Shown here: positions 8,579 to 15,958 of the stretch, in pieces
How the letters are laid out: the number at the start of each line of letters is the position of its first letter
Position numbering within the stretch: the stretch's first letter is position 1
From: Pseudopedobacter sp037968815
GTDB lineage: Bacteria > Bacteroidota > Bacteroidia > Sphingobacteriales > Sphingobacteriaceae
Length of the DNA stretch: 64,000 nt
Direction: 5' to 3'
Assembly (NCBI GenBank): GCA_037968815.1
Contig: JBBKWF010000006.1
Location: 124,001-188,000 of the forward strand
Program-made: the position numbers and the translations under genes
The notes under the pieces: generated by a model
Database searches by the model: none
What the model saw: only the letters and a program-made list of their open reading frames with translations
What the model was told of the DNA's origin: nothing

Positions 8579-9721
8579 ATGGATCTCACATTTTCAAATC
8601 AGATAGTTTTAGGCAATACCATTAAAAGTTATGTCCTATTTTTCGGTATTCTGCTGTTAGGCTTAATTCTCAAAAAACTAATCTCTAAGTACTTAGGAAG
8701 GTTGCTTTTTGTGTTTTTCCGGAAACTATCTACAGAAATTAAGGTTGATACGTTTTTATCACTATTGCTAAAACCTATCGAGTTTTTAATCACCTTAATT
8801 ATACTTTACGTTGCAATTAACCAATTAAGCTACCCCTTAGACATGGTAGTATTTAAGCGCACCATTGATAAAGCCAGTTATACTATAAAAATAATTGAGG
8901 TAATTGATAAAGTTTTTTTATTGCTAATTATACTTTCCAGCTTTAAAATATTTTTAAGATTAATTGACTTTGTTTCCCATGTGTTTGCTTACAGAGCAAG
9001 TTTAACAGAATCTAAAACCGACGACCAGTTAGTCCCTTTTTTACGAGAACTCTCCAAAATTTTAATCGTTATCATGGGCGTTTTTGTGGTTTTAGGTGCA
9101 GTATTCAATATGAATATCGCAGCTATTATTGCTGGTTTAGGGATTGGAGGTATTGCTATTGCTTTGGCAGCGCAGGATACCTTACAAAACCTATTAGGCT
9201 CATTTACCATTTTTGCGGATAAACCTTTTGTTGTTGGAGACTTAGTACATGTTGCCGGTTATGATGCTGTTGTAGAAAAAGTTGGCTTTAGAAGTACTGT
9301 AGTAAGAACTCTTGATAAAACTTTGGTGGTAATCCCAAATAAATCGATGATTGACAGCCCTTTAGAAAACCTAACTCTTCGTAATTTAAGACGGGTAAAG
9401 TTTAATATCGGAGTTTTGTATGGCACTCCAGCAGAAACTATTAAAAAGATAAGTCAGGAGATTAAGCAATACATTGATGACAGAAATGAAACTAATATGG
9501 ATACCCATGTTAATTTCGATAGTTTTGGCGACTCCTCATTAAATATACAGATACTCTATTATATAGAAATTGTGGATTACACGATTTATATTGGTATAAA
9601 AGAAGAAATCAACTTTGCCATTATGGATATTGTTTTGAGAAACGGAGCCGACTTTGCTTTTCCTTCTCGTACGCTTTATCACGAATTTGGAGACAAAGCG
9701 TTGCCAATTACTAATAAATGA
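8579..9721 (+). CDS. MscS-family mechanosensitive channel
   Basis: A 380-residue small-conductance mechanosensitive channel. Four hydrophobic segments lie in the first 205 residues. The pore helix is GLGIGGIAIALAAQDTLQNLLGS, with the Gly/Ala packing pattern of MscS TM3, followed by the beta-domain start FVVGDLVHVAGYDAVVEKVGFRSTVVRT. These channels sit in the inner membrane and release solutes on hypo-osmotic shock. The length fits YbdG- or YnaI-like members with an extra N-terminal helix pair better than E. coli MscS. Its last codons overlap the next gene by four bases (ATGA), so the two are translationally coupled. Confidence 0.92.
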   Translation: MDLTFSNQIVLGNTIKSYVLFFGILLLGLILKKLISKYLGRLLFVFFRKLSTEIKVDTFLSLLLKPIEFLITLIILYVAINQLSYPLDMVVFKRTIDKASYTIKIIEVIDKVFLLLIILSSFKIFLRLIDFVSHVFAYRASLTESKTDDQLVPFLRELSKILIVIMGVFVVLGAVFNMNIAAIIAGLGIGGIAIALAAQDTLQNLLGSFTIFADKPFVVGDLVHVAGYDAVVEKVGFRSTVVRTLDKTLVVIPNKSMIDSPLENLTLRNLRRVKFNIGVLYGTPAETIKKISQEIKQYIDDRNETNMDTHVNFDSFGDSSLNIQILYYIEIVDYTIYIGIKEEINFAIMDIVLRNGADFAFPSRTLYHEFGDKALPITNK

Positions 9722-10428
9722 TTTTTAGACTAATTTCTTTTGCAGTTCTCTCGTTTCTGTTTACACAGATTACGAAAGTACAGGCTCAGCAAATTATCCC
9801 GATTTATAATTCTAAGAACTTAAAGAATAATACTTTAATAATTAAAAGCGATTCCGGAAACTTAAACATCACAGCCTATAAAGCGAACGTGATTAAGCTA
9901 ACTTTTTTTGATAAGCCGACAAAAGCTGAAAAAAATACTTCCGTTTCTTCAAAAGAGCATTTGAATATTAGGGTTACGCAAAACTTAGAGGACGTTTTCT
10001 TTGCGACAGATTCTTTATGGGTAATAGTCAACAAGTTTGACCTATCGGTGAGATTTTTGAAAAAACATACCGAAGAGTTATTGCTGAAATTCGATAGCTA
10101 CTTCTTAAATAACGCTACCAAATCCGTTTCGTTTGTACTACAAAATGACGAAGTTTTAAGTTTCATAGATTTGAAAAGGCAAAAAAAAGATAGCGATTTA
10201 GCAGGTAGCCTAAAAGCGCTTCACAGAAAAAAGAGTACTTGCAAACCCTTGCTGGTTTCTAAAAAAGGTTATGCCTTGTATTTCAAAAACCTATCGAAGA
10301 AGAAAGTCAAAATAAATATTGAAGAGCTTGGGGTAAAAATTAAATCGCCTTTTACGCCAAATAGTTTCTTTTTTTTAAGTGGCGGTTTTGTTGAAATGGA
10401 GAGAAATTTGAAGGAATTAAAAGATTAG
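9718..10428 (+). CDS. Secreted protein resembling a lone GH31 N-terminal domain
   Basis: A 236-residue exported protein: signal peptide about residues 1-23 (ending KVQAQ), then a single beta-rich domain. The segment order resembles the N-terminal galactose-mutarotase-like domain of family 31 glycosidases: 'LIIKSDSGNLNITAYKANVIKLTFF', then 'DSLWVIVNKFDLSVRFLKK', then a poorly conserved tail. No GH31 catalytic barrel follows, so any enzyme activity is unlikely. It overlaps the MscS gene by four bases (ATGA). The GH31-N comparison is an inference from pattern only; it could simply be an unnamed Bacteroidota family. Confidence 0.5.
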   Translation: MIFRLISFAVLSFLFTQITKVQAQQIIPIYNSKNLKNNTLIIKSDSGNLNITAYKANVIKLTFFDKPTKAEKNTSVSSKEHLNIRVTQNLEDVFFATDSLWVIVNKFDLSVRFLKKHTEELLLKFDSYFLNNATKSVSFVLQNDEVLSFIDLKRQKKDSDLAGSLKALHRKKSTCKPLLVSKKGYALYFKNLSKKKVKINIEELGVKIKSPFTPNSFFFLSGGFVEMERNLKELKD

Positions 10429-10514
10429 CAACGCATAGTCCCTGAAAAAGGAGACTCTGCTTGGAATAGAAAACAACAAAAATCCTTAAAAAAAACTCTA
10501 CCCAAAACTAATTC

Positions 10515-10588
10515 GCGTTAGGGATAGCAGTGGAAATCCTTTTTGTTTTTCACAAAAAGATTGGAACGTATAGCCCGCTCGAACGCCC
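10515..10588 (+). repeat. Dispersed intergenic element B, copy 1
   Basis: A 74-bp element between two convergent genes, beginning GCGTTAGGGATAGCAGTGGA and ending GGAACGTATAGC..GAACGCCC. The centre folds into a T-rich/A-rich hairpin (TCCTTTTTG against CAAAAAGATT). A second copy is at 25731-25809 in opposite orientation, sharing GCGTTA, GATAG-AGTGGA, GAACG-ATAGC and AACGCCC. Elements of this look recur in Pedobacter-type genomes; that is recollection, not a search. Confidence 0.6.
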
Positions 10589-10673
10589 AAATTATTCTAA
10601 AAAGAATTCAACTTCACAACATCTAAAGCAATTTGAAGTTCAATAATTCTTTCTAACTAGCTTCACCCTCTAC

Positions 10674-11195
10674 CTAAAAAGCAACAAACTTATCCATCTG
10701 CTGGTTTATAAACTTAAGGGTATCCTCTTTAAAAAAATCTCCCTCTTCATTCAGTTCTGTATGTATGGCAGGGATATGAATTTTCAACGGCATTACATGC
10801 AAATTGATATAATTACAAATACCCGTTAAATGATCTATCCCTCTAATGTTGCCGTATTTACCCGAGGAGTGACCCACCAATGCAACTTTTTTATCGTAGA
10901 ATGAATCTGGAAATTTACAGCAATCAATAAAAAGCTTTAAAATACCGGGGAAACTGCCATTATATTCTGGCACCACAAAAATAAATTTATCTGCTGCAGC
11001 AACTTTATCTTGTATCAGCTGAAAAGCTTCACTCCTTTGCCCAAATAAATCTGTCTTTATAATGGTTTCGGGTAAATCAGTTAGGTAAAGTATATCGGAT
11101 GTTAAACCCTTTTTGGCTAATTCTTTTTGATAATATGCTGAAATTCTAGCGGTGTTGCTGTTTAGTCTGTTAGTACCCGAAACAATAATTGTCAT
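10674..11195 (-). CDS. NADPH-dependent FMN reductase
   Basis: A 173-residue flavodoxin-fold flavin reductase/quinone reductase. MTIIVSGTNRLNSNTARIS is the FMN phosphate-binding loop, and VPEYNGSFPGILKLFIDCC is the conserved second FMN loop of the NADPH-dependent FMN reductase family. The protein is cytosolic and uses NAD(P)H to reduce flavins or quinones; the physiological substrate is unknown. It stands alone, convergent with the upstream plus-strand gene. Its start lies about 55 bases from the predicted parA promoter region, so the two are divergently transcribed. Confidence 0.88.
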   Translation of the reverse strand: MTIIVSGTNRLNSNTARISAYYQKELAKKGLTSDILYLTDLPETIIKTDLFGQRSEAFQLIQDKVAAADKFIFVVPEYNGSFPGILKLFIDCCKFPDSFYDKKVALVGHSSGKYGNIRGIDHLTGICNYINLHVMPLKIHIPAIHTELNEEGDFFKEDTLKFINQQMDKFVAF

Positions 11196-11363
11196 GTTTA
11201 TTTGTTTATAAATTGCAGTAACCTGTGGAAATAGATATTGTTTAAATTTGTATCTTGCACCCCTGTTAAAAAAATTAATAATTTGCTCTCAAACTACAAA
11301 AAACGACTAATTTTTAATAAACAGCGAATCAAAGTAAAAGTTTCAAAACAGAGAATTTATTAG

Positions 11364-12176
11364 ATGAGTAAAATCATAGCAATTGCCAACCAAAAAGGAG
11401 GAGTAGGTAAAACTACAACTTCAATAAATTTAGCCGCTAGTTTAGCCGTTTTAGAGTTTAAAACTCTAATAGTGGATGCAGATCCGCAGGCCAACTCTAC
11501 ATCGGGTATTGGTTTTGATCCGCGTACCATTCAGCACAGTATTTACGAGTGCATAATTAATGATGTTACTGCAAAAGAAGCCATCCAAAAAACAGATACA
11601 CCAAATTTAGATTTGTTGCCGGCACATATTGATTTGGTTGGAGCAGAAATTGAAATGATTAATCTGCATGAGCGTGAGTATAAAATGAAAGCGGTTTTAG
11701 AGCAGGTAAAAGACGATTACGATTTTATCATTATCGACTGTTCGCCATCTCTAGGTTTAATTACCATTAATGCTTTAACGGCAGCTCATTCTGTAATTAT
11801 ACCGGTACAGTGCGAGTATTTTGCTTTGGAAGGTTTAGGCAAATTGCTAAACACCATAAAAATTGTACAAAACAGGTTAAATCCAAATTTGCAGATTGAA
11901 GGTATTTTGTTAACCATGTATGATGTACGTTTGCGTTTATCAAACCAAGTGGTAGAAGAAGTACGTTCGCACTTTGAGGATTTAGTTTTTAACACCATTA
12001 TTGCTCGTAACACCCGTTTAAGCGAAGCTCCAAGTTTCGGTATTTCGGTGATTATGCATGATGCAAACTCTAAAGGAGCTATCAATTATTTAAACTTAGC
12101 TCGTGAAATTATCTATAAAAATGGCTTAACGGTAGAAAATCCAGAGCTTAACCCTAAGCAGGCATTGAAAAGATGA
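11364..12176 (+). CDS. parA: Chromosome-partitioning ATPase ParA/Soj
   Basis: A 270-residue ParA-type ATPase that works with ParB in chromosome segregation and origin positioning. The deviant Walker A motif KGGVGKTTT is at residues 10-18. IIIDCSPSLGLITINAL carries the Walker B aspartate and switch region. It heads a five-gene unit, parA-parB-DUF5683-dapB-lepB, with overlapping or 1-10 base junctions. parB starts within its last codons (ATGA overlap). The length and lack of an N-terminal helix-turn-helix fit the chromosomal Soj type rather than plasmid ParA. A TATCTTGC box near 11251 may be the -7 element. Confidence 0.95.
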   Translation: MSKIIAIANQKGGVGKTTTSINLAASLAVLEFKTLIVDADPQANSTSGIGFDPRTIQHSIYECIINDVTAKEAIQKTDTPNLDLLPAHIDLVGAEIEMINLHEREYKMKAVLEQVKDDYDFIIIDCSPSLGLITINALTAAHSVIIPVQCEYFALEGLGKLLNTIKIVQNRLNPNLQIEGILLTMYDVRLRLSNQVVEEVRSHFEDLVFNTIIARNTRLSEAPSFGISVIMHDANSKGAINYLNLAREIIYKNGLTVENPELNPKQALKR

Positions 12177-13102
12177 GTAAAGACAGGAAATTTGGACTAG
12201 GAAGAGGCTTAGGCGCTTTATTAAGCGACTCGCCCGATGTTAGCCGAGAAAGAAATCAAACAAATACAAACGGAAATTCTTCGGTAACCGATAATCCATC
12301 GGCTGCTTTAGGAGCAATAAGCCATATCAAAGTAAACCAAGTGGAGGTAAACCCTTACCAACCAAGGTTTGAATTTGATGAGGTTGCTTTAAGAGAACTT
12401 TCGGAATCTATACAATTACAAGGCTTAATACAACCCATTACCGTAAGGCAAATGGGCCACAATAGCTACCAGTTAATTTCTGGTGAGCGTAGATTAAGAG
12501 CTTCTAAACTAGCTGGAATCACTGAAATACCAGCTTATATCCGTACTGCTGATGATCAGCAGATGTTGGAAATGGCACTGATTGAGAACATTCAGCGTGA
12601 AAATTTAAACGCCATTGAGGTAGCGTTAAGTTTTCAAAGAATGATTGATGAGTGTGCAATTAACCAAGAAGAATTAGGCGATAGGGTTTCTAAAAATAGA
12701 TCAACAGTTACCAACTATCTACGTTTATTAAAACTTCCACCCACTATACAGGCAGCAATCCGGGATAACCGAATTTCTATGGGTCATGCTAGGGCATTGA
12801 TTAGTGTAGCAAATTCTGAAACACAGCTTTTTATTTTTCAGGAGATTCTGGACAAAGACCTTTCTGTACGTAAAGTAGAAGAGCTAGTGCGCCAAATGAA
12901 AAACGGCCCTATCAAACCCGAAGGTAAAGACAAAAAACAGGAAGCAATTTCTTTCCAATATCAAAAAGTACAGGACGATTTATCATCAAAATTTTCTAGC
13001 AAAATAAAGATGAAAGTGCAGAGTGGCGGTAAAGGAAGTATTGAAATTCCGTTTTTATCTGATGATGATTTAACCCGTATTTTGGAACTGTTAGACTGGT
13101 AA
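12173..13102 (+). CDS. parB: Chromosome-partitioning protein ParB/Spo0J
   Basis: A 309-residue CTPase and DNA clamp that binds parS sites. The N-terminus RKFGLGRGLGALL is the ParA-interacting segment. The ParB/Srx domain contains NPYQPRFEFDEVALRELSESI and SGERRLRASKLAG (the GERRxRA CTP-binding box). The helix-turn-helix follows around NQEELGDRVSKNRSTVTNYLRLLKLP. The C-terminal dimerisation helix ends DDLTRILELLDW. It overlaps parA by four bases and DUF5683 by one base. No parS palindrome was noticed within the window. Confidence 0.96.
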   Translation: MSKDRKFGLGRGLGALLSDSPDVSRERNQTNTNGNSSVTDNPSAALGAISHIKVNQVEVNPYQPRFEFDEVALRELSESIQLQGLIQPITVRQMGHNSYQLISGERRLRASKLAGITEIPAYIRTADDQQMLEMALIENIQRENLNAIEVALSFQRMIDECAINQEELGDRVSKNRSTVTNYLRLLKLPPTIQAAIRDNRISMGHARALISVANSETQLFIFQEILDKDLSVRKVEELVRQMKNGPIKPEGKDKKQEAISFQYQKVQDDLSSKFSSKIKMKVQSGGKGSIEIPFLSDDDLTRILELLDW

Positions 13103-13779
13103 TGTTTAAGTACACTGTCTTTTTTGTTTTGTTTTTGGCGATGCTGCAGGTTAATGCCCAGCAGACGGATTCTTTAGCCAACGCTCCAAAAAAAGATATC
13201 ATTACTGTAAAAGATACTACCCAAAAAACTAGCTTTAAGCAAAAAGCACAAAGTTTTACTAAAGAAGTAGGCTTTCTATTTAAAGACAGCACCGAGTTAC
13301 AAAACCCGAGAAGAGCAGTTTTACGCTCCGCTATATTACCGGGTTGGGGCCAAGTACGAAATGGCAAATGGTGGAAAGTACCTTTAGTATATGGCGGTTT
13401 TGTTGGTTTAGGTTTGGTTTACGAGTTTAACAACAGGTTTTATAAAATATTTTTAACCGAAAGTCAGTTCAGAAAAGCAAATCCAACACTTCCTGATGAA
13501 ACTAGATTCAAGTTTGAGGAGTACAAGCTAATCCCCGATAACCAAATTTACAGCGCAAAAGATTTTTACCGCCGCAACAGAGATTTAAGTTTATATAGTA
13601 CATTTGGCTTTTATCTTTTGCAAATGGTAGATGCTTATATAGATGCAAAATTAGCGACGTTTGATGTTAGTGATGACTTATCTTTAAAAATTAAGCCTAG
13701 CATCCATATCCCTACTTATGCAAATACGGGGATGTATGCACCATCTCCAATGCTTACTTTGAACCTAAAATTTAAATAA
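13102..13779 (+). CDS. DUF5683 exported/membrane protein
   Basis: A 225-residue protein with a signal peptide (MFKYTVFFVLFLAMLQVNAQ) and a core of NPRRAVLRSAILPGWGQVRNGKWWKVPLVYGGF, the hallmark of DUF5683. A second hydrophobic stretch, YSTFGFYLLQMVDAYIDAKL, lies near residue 185. The family has no assigned function, but its place between parB and dapB is conserved in Bacteroidota. It is tied to its neighbours: its start overlaps the parB stop by one base, and dapB starts directly after its stop codon. Confidence 0.8.
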   Translation: MFKYTVFFVLFLAMLQVNAQQTDSLANAPKKDIITVKDTTQKTSFKQKAQSFTKEVGFLFKDSTELQNPRRAVLRSAILPGWGQVRNGKWWKVPLVYGGFVGLGLVYEFNNRFYKIFLTESQFRKANPTLPDETRFKFEEYKLIPDNQIYSAKDFYRRNRDLSLYSTFGFYLLQMVDAYIDAKLATFDVSDDLSLKIKPSIHIPTYANTGMYAPSPMLTLNLKFK

Positions 13780-14523
13780 ATGAAATTAGCCCTTATCGGA
13801 TACGGGAAAATGGGTAAAATGATTGAATCTATCGCTTTAGACAGAAATCATGAAATTGTGTTAATTATTGACCAAAATAATGCCCACGAGTTAACGCTCG
13901 AAAATCTACAAAAAGCAGATGTAGCCATTGAATTTAGCACTCCAGACACTGTATTAAATAATATTGAAACCTGTATTAAAGCTGGCGTTCCATTAATTGT
14001 GGGTACAACAGGTTGGTACGGTCAATTACAGAAAGTAAAAGACGATTGCATTGCTGCTGAGTCTGCCGTAATGTATGGTTCAAATTTTAGCGTAGGTGTA
14101 AATATCTTTTTTAAGTTGAACCAGCAATTGGCTAAAATGATGAACAATTTTGCCGATCAGTACGATGTTGCGATGGAAGAAATTCATCATATTCATAAAC
14201 TGGATTCGCCAAGTGGCACTGCAATCACCATTGCAGAGGATGTAATCGAAGAGTTTGACAATAAAACAGAGTGGGTTGATGTAAAAGCAGATGATGAAGT
14301 AACAAATCATAAAGCTGAGCATCTAATTATTGCATCTTACAGAGAAGGCGAAGTACCGGGAACACATTCGGTAATTTACGACTCGGATGTAGATAGGATT
14401 GAGTTTAAACACGTAGCTCACGGTCGCCAAGGTTTTGCCTTAGGTGCTGTAATTGCCGCCGAATGGTTAAAAGGCAAAACGGGTTTTTACTCGGTAAAAG
14501 AGATGTATAATTTTAACGCTTAA
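13780..14523 (+). CDS. dapB: 4-hydroxy-tetrahydrodipicolinate reductase
   Basis: A 247-residue enzyme of the diaminopimelate/lysine pathway, reducing 4-hydroxy-tetrahydrodipicolinate with NAD(P)H. The N-terminal LALIGYGKMGKMIE is the nucleotide-binding loop. EIHHIHKLDSPSGTA is the family signature H-H-x-x-K-x-D-x-P-S-G-T-A with the catalytic His and Lys. VGTTGWYG is another conserved stretch. It follows the DUF5683 gene without a gap and precedes lepB by 10 bases, so it is expressed from the parA operon. Confidence 0.96.
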   Translation: MKLALIGYGKMGKMIESIALDRNHEIVLIIDQNNAHELTLENLQKADVAIEFSTPDTVLNNIETCIKAGVPLIVGTTGWYGQLQKVKDDCIAAESAVMYGSNFSVGVNIFFKLNQQLAKMMNNFADQYDVAMEEIHHIHKLDSPSGTAITIAEDVIEEFDNKTEWVDVKADDEVTNHKAEHLIIASYREGEVPGTHSVIYDSDVDRIEFKHVAHGRQGFALGAVIAAEWLKGKTGFYSVKEMYNFNA

Positions 14524-14533
14524 TCAGCAAAAA

Positions 14534-15631
14534 ATGAACTGGAAATTCTGGAAAAAAAATAAAGAAGCGAAAAAGAAAAGCGCTAGCAGAGAGTGGTTAG
14601 ATGCAGTAGTTTTTGCAGTTATTGCCGCAACAATTATCAGGGGTTTATTTATTGAAGCCTACACTATCCCTACGGCATCAATGGAACGGTCTCTTTTAGT
14701 AGGTGACTTCTTATTTGTAAGTAAAATGAGTTATGGTGCTCGTACACCAATGACACCTGTTGCATTTCCTTTTGCGCACCATACCATGCCTATTACTGGC
14801 ACTAAAGCTTATTGGGATGGTATTGAGTTGCCTTATTACCGTTTACCGGGATTTGGTAAAATCGAAAGAAATGATGTGGTAGTTTTTAATTACCCTATGG
14901 ATGCTGATGCACCATTAAACCGCCCGGTTGATAAAAGAGAAAACTATATCAAAAGATGTTTAGGCATTCCTGGTGACACTCTGAAAATTGTAAATTCAAT
15001 GGTTTACATTAACGGAAAACCAGGCGACTTACCTAAAATGAGCCAAACACAGTATTACGTTAAAACCGACGGAACTGACTTTAACCCAAAAGCTTTAAAA
15101 GAAGTTGATACGGATGTAGAACGGGTAAATAATGACGAATACATTATGACCATGCCTGAGCAAGAAGTAGCTAAAATAAAAGCTTTTTCTAACGTTAAAG
15201 TGTTAACACCGGTAATTGCAGAACAAGGTGCATTTGAGCAACAAGTTTTCCCTAATAACCGACACTTTAACTGGAACCAAGATAATTTTGGGTCAATTAT
15301 AATTCCTAAAGAAGGCTGGACAGTTAAATTGGATAGCTTAACCTTACCAATCTATCAAAGAGCAATTTCGCTTTATGAAGGCAATACTTTAGAGGTAAAC
15401 GGAAATGACATCACCATAAACGGTCAAAAAACGGACTCCTACACCTTTAAAATGAATTACTACTGGATGATGGGTGATAACCGCCATAACTCCTTAGACT
15501 CAAGATACTGGGGTTTTGTACCAGAAGATCATATTGTAGGTAAAGCCATGTTTATTTGGATGAGCTGGGATGACAATGGTTCTTTCCTAAGTAAAATTAG
15601 ATGGAACAGGTTGTTGCGAAGAATAAATTAA
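14534..15631 (+). CDS. lepB: Signal peptidase I
   Basis: A 365-residue inner-membrane serine peptidase that cleaves Sec signal peptides. One N-terminal anchor (about residues 22-42) precedes box B, PTASMERSLLVGD, with the nucleophilic Ser. The general-base Lys lies in ENYIKRCLGIPGDTL. GDNRHNSLDSRYWGFVPEDHIVGKA is the C-terminal signature. The insert of about 160 residues between KRCLGIPG and GDNRHNS makes it longer than the E. coli enzyme and is typical of Bacteroidota LepB. It is the last gene of the parA unit and is followed by a strong terminator. Confidence 0.95.
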   Translation: MNWKFWKKNKEAKKKSASREWLDAVVFAVIAATIIRGLFIEAYTIPTASMERSLLVGDFLFVSKMSYGARTPMTPVAFPFAHHTMPITGTKAYWDGIELPYYRLPGFGKIERNDVVVFNYPMDADAPLNRPVDKRENYIKRCLGIPGDTLKIVNSMVYINGKPGDLPKMSQTQYYVKTDGTDFNPKALKEVDTDVERVNNDEYIMTMPEQEVAKIKAFSNVKVLTPVIAEQGAFEQQVFPNNRHFNWNQDNFGSIIIPKEGWTVKLDSLTLPIYQRAISLYEGNTLEVNGNDITINGQKTDSYTFKMNYYWMMGDNRHNSLDSRYWGFVPEDHIVGKAMFIWMSWDDNGSFLSKIRWNRLLRRIN

Positions 15632-15652
15632 CACTCGTTGTTTTGAAAATAC

Positions 15653-15690
15653 GAAATGCCCAATTTTTAAAAGAGTTGGGCATTTTTTTT
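15653..15690 (+). terminator. Rho-independent terminator after lepB
   Basis: AAATGCCCAA (15654-15663) pairs with TTGGGCATTT (15676-15685) around a 12-base A/T-rich loop, followed by a run of T. It ends the parA-lepB operon 22 bases past the lepB stop. Confidence 0.9.
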
Positions 15691-15786
15691 CTATTTGCTT
15701 TAAGCGGATTACAAATCCGATGTTTTTAATAATTCGAGATGCGCTACGCTTAACATCTCAAACAGAATGGTTAAGTTAAGAGACCT

Positions 15787-15880
15787 CGTCATGTTGAACG
15801 ATAGTGAAACATCTCATAAATAGGTTTAAATTCTATGAGCAGACCTTTATAGTGGGTTTTCTCGTTCCTCGAAATGACGG
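15787..15880 (+). repeat. Dispersed palindromic element A, copy 1
   Basis: A 94-bp unit with inverted ends CGTCAT...ATGACG. Its first 30 bases (15787-15816) reappear exactly, on the other strand, at the end of the copy at 27239-27335. The right end, TTCTCGTTCCTCGAAATGACG, matches that copy's TTCTCGTACCTCGAGATGACG. ATCTCATA and TATGAGCAGA form an inner stem. The 327-base stretch 15632-15958 holds the lepB terminator, small hairpins (CGGATT-ACA-AATCCG at 15706; GAGATG/CATCTC around 15735-15760) and this element, but no gene. Confidence 0.7.
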
Positions 15881-15958
15881 GATACATAGAAAAAACCGTA
15901 ATTTTTATCATCATTTTTAACCTTTCGAAAAGACTTGAACTCTTATCTAGAAACCAAA

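Noticed and set aside
11364..13102. A plasmid partition system marking an integrated element
   Set aside because: ParA lacks a regulatory helix-turn-helix, and the genes sit in the conserved chromosomal order with dapB and lepB.
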